Origin: Mesorhabditis belari
Lineage: Eukaryota; Nematoda; Chromadorea; Rhabditida; Rhabditidae
Length of the DNA: 64,000 nt
Reading direction: 5' to 3'
Assembly: GCA_958450365.1 (NCBI GenBank)
Contig: CAUEEP010000930.1
Span: 1,117,501 to 1,181,500, forward strand
In this document: positions 1-10,032 of the stretch, one piece after another
How the letters are laid out: each line of letters opens with the position of its first letter
Numbering within the stretch: the stretch's first letter is position 1
Program-made: the position numbers and the translations under genes
The notes under the pieces: model-generated
Databases searched by the model: none
What the model was told of the DNA's origin: nothing
What the model saw: the letters and a program-made list of their open reading frames with translations, nothing else

Positions 1-736
1 TAATCTTGTCTCTGGATGAAGTTATAGGCTTCCAAACCTTGCCGATTCGCTCAAAATACGCTGGAACCGAGAAGAGCCATATCTTTCTATTATAACTTCA
101 TCCAGAGACAATATTATTACTAACATTTTATATTATTGAATAGAAGAGATTTCAGGCTTTCGAATAATACCAAATAGAGCTTGATTGGATAAGTGAGTCT
201 TGAATTAGATCAGTCAGAAAAATCAAAGCCAACTTTGAAAAACGATCGCCTGGTTTACTGGGTTTTCATTAGAAAAACGATTGATTTTCAAAAAAACATA
301 AATCAACTTAGTATCAAGAGATTTAATATCAAAAATAGCTCAAAAATGGCTCAAAAACCGAGTAAATCGAGCTATTAAAAGAGTTATTAAAGAAAGAAAA
401 TACATTGAGAATCTATTTCATTTTTTTTTCTATTTTTCTCAATCTTTTGTCTCGAGAAGTTTTCTAAAATGCTAAAAAAAAGAAAAGAAAAGAAAAGGAA
501 AATAGGATTTGTGCCCTCAATTTCGAGCAACAAGAAGCCTCGAGAGTGTTCAAAAAAACTTCTTTAAAACTAGTGAACTAGTGGACTAGTGCACTTTATG
601 CTCAAAAAAGTCACACACAACTTTTCTGACACACTGAATCTTCTTTTCCCACTGTAATCTAAGGATTGAGGCTGCTAGAAAGGGTTTTTTTCACAATTTT
701 AAGCACAAATACACCTAGAGTCATGACTCTATTCCA
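1..736. other. non-coding flank, no gene seen
   Basis: AT-rich sequence. The start (about 1-20) and 92-112 carry inverted words around TCTCTGGATGAAGTTATA, so a small fold-back element of about 110 bp is likely. No open frame shows conserved residues or splice-bounded exons. Confidence 0.5.
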
Positions 737-1004
737 ATTCAAAGAGCTAATAGACTAGCTACCGTATTTTCTCTAATAGTAGTGCACCATGAGCGTCGCC
801 TAGATTCCTCGAAATCTCGAGAACAGCTTATCAGAACCTATCGATGTGGGGTCGGAAAATGTAGCTGAAGATGAGATCTAGTGGGTGATTAGAGTGTTGA
901 GCTTCTGCGAAAGCTTGGAAACCGTAAAATAGTCACCAACTCGGCTCGCCGCGGTGCACTACTATTAGAGAAAATACGGTAGCTAGTCTATTAGCTCTTT
1001 GAAT
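737..1004. mobile_element. MITE with long near-perfect terminal inverted repeats (family C)
   Basis: About 50 bp at 737-790 reappears inverted at 953-1004. The repeat begins ATTCAAAGAGCTAATAGACT and contains TACCGTATTTTCTCTAATAG. There is no coding capacity, and the size (268 bp) fits a MITE. The internal TACCGTA word is shared with other MITEs of this window. The near identity of the arms suggests recent activity; the superfamily is not certain. Confidence 0.75.
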
Positions 1005-2782
1005 AGATTAGCTAAAGGTTATAACTTTGACTATAGATTAGATTATTATTAAGTTTTTATATCATAGACCTAAGCATAAGCCAAAAAAAAGCTCTCAAAA
1101 CAGGAAATCGGGTGGAACTTGAGGAATTTGAGAAGGAAGATCATTTTCCTTTCAATATAAAGTTTAGATCTGAAAATTGGGAACTAAAAGTCATTGAGAA
1201 ATGAGTGAAATGAAAAGCAGCTGATTTTACGCAAAGCAAAAATATTTGAAAAGGGAAAATAAACGAAAAAGGGATAAACGATCTGGCTTAGTTTATTTTC
1301 TCTTTTGAAAAGGGAAAATAAACGAATCCGAATCAGATAATTAGGCTAAGATTCTTGTGAAATCTCATATAGCGGCTAACAACTCAAAAGCGGCTGATTT
1401 TGGAAAGATTGGTATTTTGGATTGGTATTTTGGATTCGATTTTGAATTCGATTTTCTTTGAATCTTTTCGATTTTAGCGAATATTGATGCCTTCTTTGTG
1501 AACGATCTTTTTAGATTAAAATTGACTCGAATCAAGATCTCGATGGTGTCCGATTCGCGGAAGAATCAATCAAATGAAAGTCGGAATGTTGATGATGAAG
1601 TCATTGAGATGAGAAGTCAGCAAGTGAAATGAAAAGCAGCTGATTTTACGCAAAGCAAGAAAAGGGAAAATAAACGATTTTCAACAAAATCCCTTTTTCC
1701 CTATCGTCTCAAAAACGGATTCAAATTCTCTTTTCAAATTCAGATTCTCTATCCAAGAATGCCTTTGGTTACAAATTTTTAGATTTCTAACTAAAAACTA
1801 AATCTAATTTCAAAATCTAAAGCTCCAATCAAACTCCAATCAAACTCCAATCAAACTAAAAGTCCGAAAGTAAGTCCGAAACGGTAGCCAAGAAAAAAAT
1901 GGCTTTGTTTTGAATGTATTACAATTCTAAAACTTAATAAAAGTGAAATAAAGTGAAATAAAAGTGAAATTTATTGTAATTTCTCAAAAAACCAAATAAC
2001 ATTACTATAGAAAATACTAAAAGCATAAAATCTGTGTCCCTTTATCAACTGAGCTTTTAGTGGACACCAAAATGAGAATCCCTTTTCGTTTTTCGTTTCC
2101 CCCATCCAATCGTCACCTCCGAAATGAGCTCCCTCAAAAAGCTAAAGATTTTTTGGCGCCTTTCAACCAGATTTTTCAATTAGAACCCTTGGAAATTTCT
2201 CACAAAATGAGAGATTTCATTGGGTCAACTGAATACACTGAATAGATCGCTGAACAACCGCCAATCTTTTTGCGAATTCTCAGAGGAAATGTGATCTGGT
2301 TGGATGTGGAATGCTGGAAAGGAGAATTAAGAAAAAGCTCATGAGGAAGCGCTACTTCGTAGTAGAGTAAGACATTCGCATTAGTGGCATACTGTTCTAT
2401 TTGTTCAATACACCAGATTAACGCAAGTCCATCAGTTGTCTCATCAGTCCATCAGTTGTCCAAGTCAAACTGATCAGTTGGTCAAACAAAATTTTAGATA
2501 AGACAAGACTTATTGGCTTGATTGAAGAGTTAGACCTTATTAGTCTTCAGTTGGAAACGGGTTGATTGCTTAAAGGAAGGGTTCGGATAGAGTATCTAAA
2601 AAGAATCTAAAAAAATTCGACAGAGCATCTAAAAAACATTTAAAGGAAGAGTTGGGATCCAGGCCAATTTTCAACAAAATCCCTTTTCCCTAAAATTACT
2701 GATTATTTTTTTATTTAGTGTACAGAAAGTATAAGAATAATTTGGGGAAAAGAATGTAGCAAGAGTTACGCAATTTTACACC
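1005..2782. other. intergenic, dispersed short repeats
   Basis: No gene seen. The word GAAAAGGGAAAATAAACGA recurs near 1250, 1310 and 1660, and GCAGCTGATTTTACGCAAAG near 1217 and 1637, so older element fragments are likely. The 61-codon open frame at 2060-2245 has no recognisable features. Confidence 0.4.
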
Positions 2783-3078
2783 TACCATAAATACTGTAAT
2801 AGTACCCCATCCCTATAATGACGGTGCGGAGCGTTGCGTCGTCTAGCTTTGAACGAGTTTTTCTCGACACTGGTTTATGCTACAATGCTCGTTTAGGTAT
2901 CAAAAAATAGCCCTGAATTTCAGCTATTTTTTCATACCAAAGACGCATCTTTTGAGAGTACGGGCGCTTTGAAAAAAATGAAATACTAAAAAACGTTTGC
3001 GACTACGCGACTGTACGAGGGGGGTGGGGTACTATTAAAGTTATTATCGTTATTATCGTACTATTACAGTATTTACAC
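2783..3078. mobile_element. MITE family A, copy 1
   Basis: The ends read TACCATAAATACTGTAATAG on the left and its inverse on the right, enclosing the family core (ATGACGGTGCGGAGCGTTGC, then a hairpin around GCCCTGAATTTCAGC). The right end is slightly scrambled by a short ATTATCGTT duplication. Further copies lie at 16524-17477, 35743-36012 and 43714-43979. Confidence 0.75.
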
Positions 3079-3662
3079 CTAATTATTCTTTTTGTTTTGT
3101 TCTATTAAGGTTGGTAGGAATGAAACCAGCGCTCACATATCTTTTCAAAAATAAAAACTTTTCAAATCTCAACCTTTCAAAGTGTTGTATATTGTTTGAA
3201 AGCTCTGAATCTCCTCGACAAAATAGTGCAAAAAAAAAGATTTTGAATTGAATTGATTATTGAGGATTTGGGTTTTTTTTGAAAAACCCAAAACCCACAC
3301 AATGATACATTTTAGTGGCACACAAGTATCTACTTAAGTGGAGATCTGGATCCTCATTTCATCCATCTCCATCCACCTCTTTCAACAAAACCACTTTCAA
3401 AGCAATTTGTGTTGAAAAGGCAAACGAATCTTTTTCTCGACTATAAACAAAAGAGTTCCCTAGAAAAACCTTTAGAAAACTTTTAGAAAACATTTAGAAA
3501 ACGGATTTTGACAAAATCGAGTTAGAAAGATTGAGAAAAATAGGGAAATTGTAAAAGATGGATTGAAAAAAGGAAGATAGAAGAAGAAATTTCAGAAATC
3601 TCATTGCTAGTTTAGAAATGTAGTGACTGGCACGAGAGTCGCTTCAAAAAGTCAGAAATGAC

Positions 3663-3905
3663 AGAAAAGCTGGTCAAGTAGGCTCTTGATCTGACTTCTA
3701 GCTGAACAATACAGTATTGCGCCAGTATTGCGCCAGTCGGCCAGCCAGTCAGCCAGCACAAGTCAGCCAGCCAGTCAGCCAACACAAGTCAGCCAGCCAG
3801 TCAGCCAACACAAGTCAGCCAGCCAGTCAGCCAGCTCAGCCAGCCAGCCAGTCAGCCAGCTCAAGCCAAGAAAGCCAAAAGCCAAAAGCTAAAGTCAGAG
3901 CTAAG
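3663..3905. repeat. duplicated segment with a CAGCCAGC-rich minisatellite
   Basis: The stretch starting AGCTGGTCAAGTAGGCTCTT and ending in a run of GCCAAAAGCCAAAAGC recurs in direct orientation at 6179-6355. Between these ends copy 1 has expanded a 25-bp CAGCCAGCCAGTCAGCCAAC-type unit. The open frame here is purely repeat-derived. Confidence 0.7.
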
Positions 3906-4319
3906 AAATGGATACAATAAGCTTACTTGCTATTAGAGTTTATTCTATAAAATCTTTCGACTAGCTCTCCAAGTGCCCGCAATTTTTTCGATGATTGACA
4001 TAACGAGATGCGCTTCATATTCATAGAGTATTCATAGAGTTCTCCTTGTGTTGGTCTGACAAGAAAAACCCATATCTACCCCCAAAAATAGACCAAAGCA
4101 ATTTTTATTTCTAGATATTTCTTTTTTCCTAAAATTCTATTGCTTGTTGGTCAAGTTAATGCCGAATAGAAATGAATGAATGCTGACTATTCTGACGGAA
4201 TGATCTAGAGAAGCTACCGCAATCCAATGATCTAGAGAAGCTACCGCAATCAATTTCCTATTTTTGCCCTCGTTTAACTCGATAAGCAAAGTAATGCAAA
4301 GTAATAAAAAGGCTATTTG

Positions 4320-4490
4320 AGAAAACTATCGTCTAACTGCCAGTTTTCACTTGATCAACTCATTTTTTTGATATCATTCGATGAGGAATCACAAGGCTCA
4401 GTTAATGATACAAAAATTGAGCTAATCAAATAGAAACTGGCTTGATTACGGTAGTTTTCTTTCTTTTCTTGATTACGATAGTTTTCTTTC
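4320..4490. mobile_element. fold-back MITE with AAAACTATCGT ends
   Basis: The left arm (GAAAACTATCGT, then CAGTTTTCACTTGATCAACT) and a right arm with CTGGCTTGATTACGGTAGTTT form a degenerate inverted repeat. A relative lies inverted in SZT2 intron 24 at about 22765-22893. Confidence 0.5.
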
Positions 4491-4556
4491 TTTTCTTTGC
4501 TTTTAGAACGGAAAACACTCTACTCACTAGACATGGGAAAATTCCAATCCGAATCT

Positions 4557-4818
4557 AATTCCACCTTCGTTTTCTTGCCCGATTCTTGGCCAATTCTTGA
4601 CCGATTCTTGACCGATTCCTGCCTGATTCTTGGCCGATTCCTGGCCGGTTGTTGACCGATTCTTGGCCGTTTCTTAGCCAATTCTTACCCAATTCTTGAC
4701 CGTCTCTTAGCCGATTCCTCTGAACTTTTGTCTACAGATAGAAATGAACATCTTCAGCTTGTAGACAAAATTTCAGATCAATCGACCAAGAAACAGCCGA
4801 GAAAACGAAGGTGGAATT
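4557..4818. mobile_element. inverted-repeat element enclosing an 11-bp minisatellite
   Basis: The end word AATTCCACCTTCGTTTTC at 4557-4574 is inverted at 4801-4818. The interior 4575-4715 is a degenerate tandem array of GATTCTTGACC-like units. It abuts the next element at 4818. Confidence 0.6.
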
Positions 4819-5004
4819 ATTGGGTTGATGGAAAAGTCGTTTCCAATTTTTTGGGAGAGTACCTTTGTCCAATTTGTCGTTTGTCCAATTTTGACGTTTT
4901 ATAGCTCATCCTGAAGCTGAATTCAAGACGGATCGATTGGTAAAAACCGTTTTGAGATATCTCTTTTCTAAAAAATCGGAAAAGACTTTTCCATCAACCC
5001 AATA
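4818..5004. mobile_element. mariner-type MITE (TATTGGGTTGATGG ends)
   Basis: TATTGGGTTGATGGAAAAGT at 4818 is inverted at about 4985-5004 (ends CCATCAACCCAATA). TA-flanked TATTGGGTTG termini are typical of nematode mariner elements. There is no transposase, so this is a 187-bp non-autonomous element. Confidence 0.65.
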
Positions 5005-5050
5005 GATTCGGCTTGAAATTTAGAAAAAAAATAGAAATTTTCCCACTCAC

Positions 5051-5153
5051 AAGTGTCACCGTTTCCCCCATTGTCGACGAACCTTTTCCTCTGCGATCTC
5101 GAGATGCTTCTCTCCGACGACGAGTCATCCTCGGCAATCGATAGATAATCCAT
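5051..5153 (-). CDS. candidate isolated exon of an unidentified gene
   Basis: On the minus strand an acceptor-like TTACAG lies directly before an ATG. The frame runs 34 codons (MDYLSIAEDDSSSER, then a basic RSQRKR patch) to a consensus GTGAGT donor. Its composition looks more coding than the surroundings. No partner exon was found: the space downstream is filled by two MITEs. It could be the first exon of a gene broken by insertions, or chance. No family is recognised. Confidence 0.22.
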
Positions 5154-5337
5154 CTGTAATTCAGATAATAATCTTCTATTCCATTAGAGATAAATATCAG
5201 AAAAAGCGGAAAACAAACAAAAAGAGGTTTTCTTGTAACAAGATATCCATGAATACTAGAGTTGATTTGTTGATTTGTATGAAAAGGGAAGCCTAAGTTC
5301 AACTTAATCTCATCTCAATCTCAATCTAATCTATCAG

Positions 5338-5480
5338 ATCTAGGAGTTCATCATTTCCTTTCAATACGGAGCGTTTCGTAGTCATTGAAAAGCTACGAAA
5401 CGCTTCGGATCTAGGAGTTCATCATTTCCTTTCAATACGGAGCGCTTCGTAGTCATTGAAAAGTTACGAAAAGCTTCGGT
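5338..5480. repeat. 71-bp tandem duplication with internal hairpin
   Basis: Two head-to-tail copies start at GATCTAGGAGTTCATCATTT. Each contains GCGTTTCGTAG and its inverse CTACGAAACGC (slightly changed in the second copy), so each unit can form a hairpin. Confidence 0.75.
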
Positions 5481-5514
5481 TTCAAAGAATGGTGAACTTT
5501 GTAGTTCTTGAAAT

Positions 5515-5640
5515 GAATAGCTAACTAATAGAATAGCTAACTAATAGAATAACTAACTAGTAGAATAGCTAACTAGTAGAATAGATAACTAATAGAATAG
5601 CTAACTAATAGAATAGCTAACTAACTTGAAACGAATAGCT
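5515..5640. repeat. 16-bp minisatellite (GAATAGCTAACTAATA)
   Basis: About seven tandem units with single-base variants (for example TAGCTAACTAGTAGAA). Non-coding. Confidence 0.85.
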
Positions 5641-6173
5641 AACTGAGTCGTCTACTTACCCAACTTTTCCTTTCCTATCTTCCTAGATTACGGTAATTGT
5701 GATGAAAAGTTCCCAGTACCCGTTTGTTAGCTTTTAGCTTTATTAGCTTTATTCAAACGCACCGTTCGACTGTATCTCAACAAGCGCAGCTGGGTGGCCA
5801 AGGACATTAGGAATTAGCTCAAATTCTTCAAAGATCTAATAGAATTTCGTTGAGATTCGAAACTCGATACAGTATCCAAAATGTTTTTTGACTATGTTTA
5901 CCAATGGAACCTGGGATAGCCTGGAAAATCGAAAATCCAATTTTCGTCTTAATTAAAGCCGAGAAATCACAATTAAAGTTCAACTTTTAGGGATTTTTGA
6001 ATTTCGGGGGAAAAGAATGAATTAATTAACAAAAAAGCGCTTTATTCTTTGCAAAATGAAATCTGACAATGGGTTTTTTTTTGGTTTTTATAGGGAAGAT
6101 AGAAAGCGATCAATGCTAGTTTCTCGATAAAAAGCAGCATAGAAGCTTCTTTGAGAGGAAAGGGCGTGAATGA
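5641..6173. other. intergenic, nothing recognised
   Basis: No splice-bounded open frame and no clear repeat structure is visible here. Confidence 0.4.
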
Positions 6174-6355
6174 TAGAAAAGCTGGTCAAGTAGGCTCTTG
6201 ATCTGACTTCTAGCTGAACAATACAGTATCGCGCCAGTATCGCGCCAGTATTGCGCCAGTATTGCGCCAGTCAGCCAGCACAAGTCAGCCAAACATAAAG
6301 CCAGCTCAAGCCAAGAAAGCCAAAAGCCAAAAGCCAAAAGCTAAAGCCAAAGTTT
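6174..6355. repeat. second copy of the AGCTGGTCAAGTAGG segment
   Basis: Direct copy of 3663-3905 with fewer CAGCCAGC units but an extra GCGCCAGTATC repeat. The minus-strand open frames over it are repeat shadows. Confidence 0.7.
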
Positions 6356-6475
6356 GTCTTATGGTCTAGCGTCAGGTCGTCCGCCTCCGGCTCGGAGGAC
6401 GCGAGTTCGTTTCTTCTTGAAGTCAAGGTTTTGTTGCGAATTGTGGACTTTACTCGCACTTGACTCAAAAAGGAA
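6350..6475 (+). mobile_element. tRNA-derived SINE-like element, family 2 copy
   Basis: An A-box-like TGGTCTAGCG is followed by a degenerate B-box-like GAGTTCG and the shared 3' tail GCGAATTGTGGACTTTACTC, then GCACT. Sister copies lie at 20880-21040 and 24095-24245. This copy is the most degraded. Confidence 0.5.
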
Positions 6476-7124
6476 GAAAGAGGAAGAAAGGGGATAAGGA
6501 GGACACAAGAGGGGCGAGGTGAAGAGAGGAAAAAAAACAGAAACTTGTAACACAAATTTTTGCAGACTCTGTTTTCGATCCTACTATTCACCCTACTTTT
6601 CGATCTGATTTCAAAATTTGAAACTAGAGATGAAGAAAACTTTTTAAACATTAGTTTTGGGACCATGCTCAGTGTATCTGCAAAACAAATCCACCCACAA
6701 ACTAAACAACGCCCAAAAATCTTTCAGCGCTATGAAGGAGTAAATCTAATAATCCATTCGTGAGCTTTTTCCCAGGTAAACAGGGATGTGCTCCTTTCCC
6801 CCCTATTCGCCTCGAAAGGCGGGCCAGAACCGGAAATTGAGCAACCACCGCGTGCAGCCAAGTGTCTCCTTTTGGGGCTTGGCCTACCAAAAATGAAATC
6901 CCCGATCCTTGATCATAAAGAGCAAAGAAAAACAAACATCTTGTGGTCCGTTCAATTTCTCCTTTTGTCCATCTAAAACACAGTTTCTGAATGTTGTTCA
7001 TCACTGTTTATTTTGCCAGTTTGCTGAGTTTTGTAACAGATTTATTCAAAAATCAAACAACAATCCCTCAAGAATCACCATAAAGAATTACATTAAACAA
7101 AAAATATAACATAAACCGAACGCT
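6476..7124. other. 3' flank of eIF3D, no gene seen
   Basis: A minus-strand AATAAA is present around 7039-7044, about 80 bp beyond the eIF3D stop, and is a plausible polyadenylation signal. No other gene is visible; the overlapping open frames on both strands look random. Confidence 0.4.
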
Positions 7125-9645
7125 TTAGTTTTCCTCCTCGGATTGATCCGACGAATCGCTTTCGTCTTCGCTCTCAAATGTGCCATCAGGCAGCGAATAG
7201 AGTCGAACCATTGGCGCTTGTGGATCCTTCATCAGCAAATATTTGCCCGGCTTTCGCTTCATCAAGCTAAAGTCGCTGCTTAAAACGATTTAATCTTAAA
7301 AGAGCTACCTGTCAATGATTACACGCAGAATACCCCAACAGTTGTCAAAGTTGAGAGCAATGTTCTGGGCGAACTCCATTGGACGCAACTAAACAATGTT
7401 CATTGTTAGCTATAAATTGAATGGTCTTTACAAAACTTAATTCCTATTCTCAAGCTTACTTGTTGTGTTCCAAGGATCACATGCTGTGCCGTGTTTTTTG
7501 GTGACAGACGAGACACATAACCAAACTTAATAGCATCGGAGCCAGCGAGAACAGACTAAAGAAATAAAGAATTTTACTTTTGTTCATGTTTTATCTACCT
7601 GGACAGTCCATTTAGCTAACTTGCATCCATTGTTCTTCATCTCGGTAGCCAAAACAGCTCCCTTTTGGGTATCAAGTTTTGCGCGCCAATCCACACCATT
7701 TGCCTAAAACCAATTAAAAACCTCAGCCTTCAAAAACCAATACCTGAGTGCTATCCCATTCATTGAAAGCTTTGATTGTCAGAGTTTGCACTTCTCCATT
7801 AACACCAACCTAATATAAGACAATGCTTTAAACTGAATTTAACCTATAACGAACCATGACTCCATCGTGCTCGGTACGAACGACAACCTCGATTGGTTTT
7901 CCATCGGCTCCATTTCCAAGGGAAAACTTGCGATACCCAAAATATTCTAACTTTACAAAAAACTTTAGTAAAGCTACTTGTAAGCGCAGGAAGCATCACT
8001 TGGCTCTCCTTCTTCATCGAATGGGCATTGAGGGTGCTTGTACTTGTAAGTTTGCGTGGCTTCTCCTTCACGACGAAGTACCTAAAATTCAAACGCTTAT
8101 TAACATTTATTTTCTTCTTCAAACATCATGATCAAATTGGATTATAACTTACTTGTCGGCGGAAATTTTGATTGATGTATAGGGCTTCAGTAGCAAGGTC
8201 CTGAAAACAAGAACAATGACACTCTGACACTATAAATGGCAAACCCTAGCATTGTTTGCCACCGCGACATCGTTGTTTGGTGGATCGGGGCTAGTCTCCG
8301 AGACTGTCAAAGCATCAACCGGGTTGCTGAATCCTCCCGTATCACGACGATCAAAGAAGAGCTTGTTATCAACGCGGTGTGCGACGATATCCCAAGAATA
8401 GACCTACAACTTTTAAATTATCGGATTATCAAAATGGGTTTACCGAACGTGGAGCTGTCATCAAAGTTGCCAAGATGATATCCGTAGCAAAAACATTTCC
8501 AGCACTTTCCTTAGCCAATTTCTCCATCACCGGATCCTCAATAGTCGTCACATCTGTAAATTATCGTTTATCAACCCCTTCACACAAAATGAAAAATGCG
8601 CGAAGAAACTCACTGTAGAACGAGCCTCCACAACGTTGAAGTGCCGACGGGTTCTTCACAGAGACACGATCAATAGCCTAGAATCCGGAAATAAACACGC
8701 TCATCCAAAAGTAAACTACCTTGTCGTAATAGTAAAGTGAACCGTATTGATGATCACCGATATCTTGCCCAGTCGCTGTGACTCCAGGCAAGTTGAGCTT
8801 CAAAAGACGTGGGAAGTCCATCTCTTCGAGCACATCCCATTCAGGTCGCACTTGCACGGAAGGCAAACGATCCTTTGGACGATTGTCACCAAAACGACCT
8901 AAAATAAGACTCCATTATTAATGTGTATTTCCGAGCAATTCTTTTTATTTTAAATGTGCAGTCGCTACCTTGACGTGGGCCCATTCCTTGACGATTTTGT
9001 CCTCCGCGGCGTTGCCATTGCTTGTAAGCACGTTGATGCTCCCTAAAGATTTTAAGTTCAATTTCTTCTCGTAAATCGGAAAGATGCTCTTAGCAAAGAA
9101 CTTTTAAATCATACTTGGCAATTGAACGTTTCATCTTTTGCGACTGCATGTGCTGAACGGTATCACGACGCTCTTGTTGATTTTGGAGCAACTTGCGGAA
9201 ATGCATTTGCCGAGTACGGAAGTTGCGAGCCGGTGCACGTTGAACAGGTCGTGAAGAATCAACCTTAAAGCAAGTTAAATAAAAGAAAATAAAATTTCAT
9301 CAAACCAATTGGAAGTTGTTCTCATCCATCTCGTGCACGTAGTCGAATTGCGAGCCAGCATTAGCAGCCGAACCATAAACTCGCTCATTGTAACTAAAAA
9401 ACCACCAATTTGTTTAAACTTATTTTATTTACCGCTCTCCACGACGGAAATAGCGATCAACTCCAATCCAGTCAGCAACACGTCCAATACGATCAGCCTG
9501 TAATTGTGCAATGCAATAGGTCTGAACTTTTTCTTACTTTGTTGAACTGTTGGAAGGGAAGATTCGTTTCATCCGTATTAGTTCGTGGACCCCATCCGAC
9601 AGTGTTGTCGGCAAAAGCTTCAATGTCGAACACAGGTAACGCCAT
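7125..9645 (-). CDS. eif3d: eukaryotic translation initiation factor 3 subunit D
   Basis: eIF3D is the eIF3 subunit that can bind the mRNA 5' cap and helps recruit the 40S ribosome. I resolve 17 exons: 9538-9645, 9433-9497, 9306-9393, 9115-9263, 8969-9042, 8720-8898, 8614-8677, 8444-8553, 8245-8403, 8153-8200, 7978-8081, 7855-7946, 7744-7809, 7599-7703, 7460-7555, 7309-7388 and 7125-7278. About 580 residues (human about 548). Family hallmarks in order: NTVGWGP near the N-terminus, [82 protein letters not shown], then [11 protein letters not shown] and an acidic Ser/Asp/Glu tail. The ATG follows TTTATTTAG directly, suggesting spliced-leader trans-splicing. One oddity: exons 11 and 12 do not join in frame with canonical sites (one base too many). 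Identity is secure. Confidence 0.96.
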
Positions 9646-9656
9646 CTAAATAAAAC
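9646..9656 (-). other. probable trans-splice acceptor for eIF3D
   Basis: TTTTATTTAG abuts the start codon on the minus strand. An acceptor with no upstream coding exon is the usual sign of spliced-leader addition in nematodes; a non-coding first exon is the alternative. Confidence 0.5.
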
Positions 9657-10032
9657 CATTAAAAGCTTTGCGTATCAGAGCAACTTTCAACAAATACAAA
9701 CCACCAAAAAACAAAAAATTTTTCAAAAAGAACTAAAGAGTTAGACATTTAACGATGCTAAAGGCAATCGATCAAAGCGAAGTTCTCAAATTGGTCCCAA
9801 AAACTTTTATTAATCCGTACCCTTACCAACAAATTTACAAAGAAAAAACAACAAGGCGTTAATTTTAATCACAAAGATATCACAAAAAAAGAAACTCGTC
9901 TTTGGAAAAGAAAAATTGAGCATGGGCAAAATTTCCGTAGCACCCATAAATGAGATAAAATTATGGCAACGATGATAAAATCTTATCTAAAAACAATAAA
10001 AAAAAAACTATGAGTCCATACTAATTGTATCT
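9657..10032. other. CHDH-eIF3D intercistronic spacer
   Basis: About 390 bp of AT-rich sequence without an open frame. The length fits either an operon spacer (SL2-type) or a compact separate promoter. Confidence 0.4.

Noticed and set aside
6271..6666. 131-codon minus-strand frame with hydrophobic runs
   Set aside because: Half of it is the duplicated CAGCCAGC segment and a SINE-like tail; no conserved motif.
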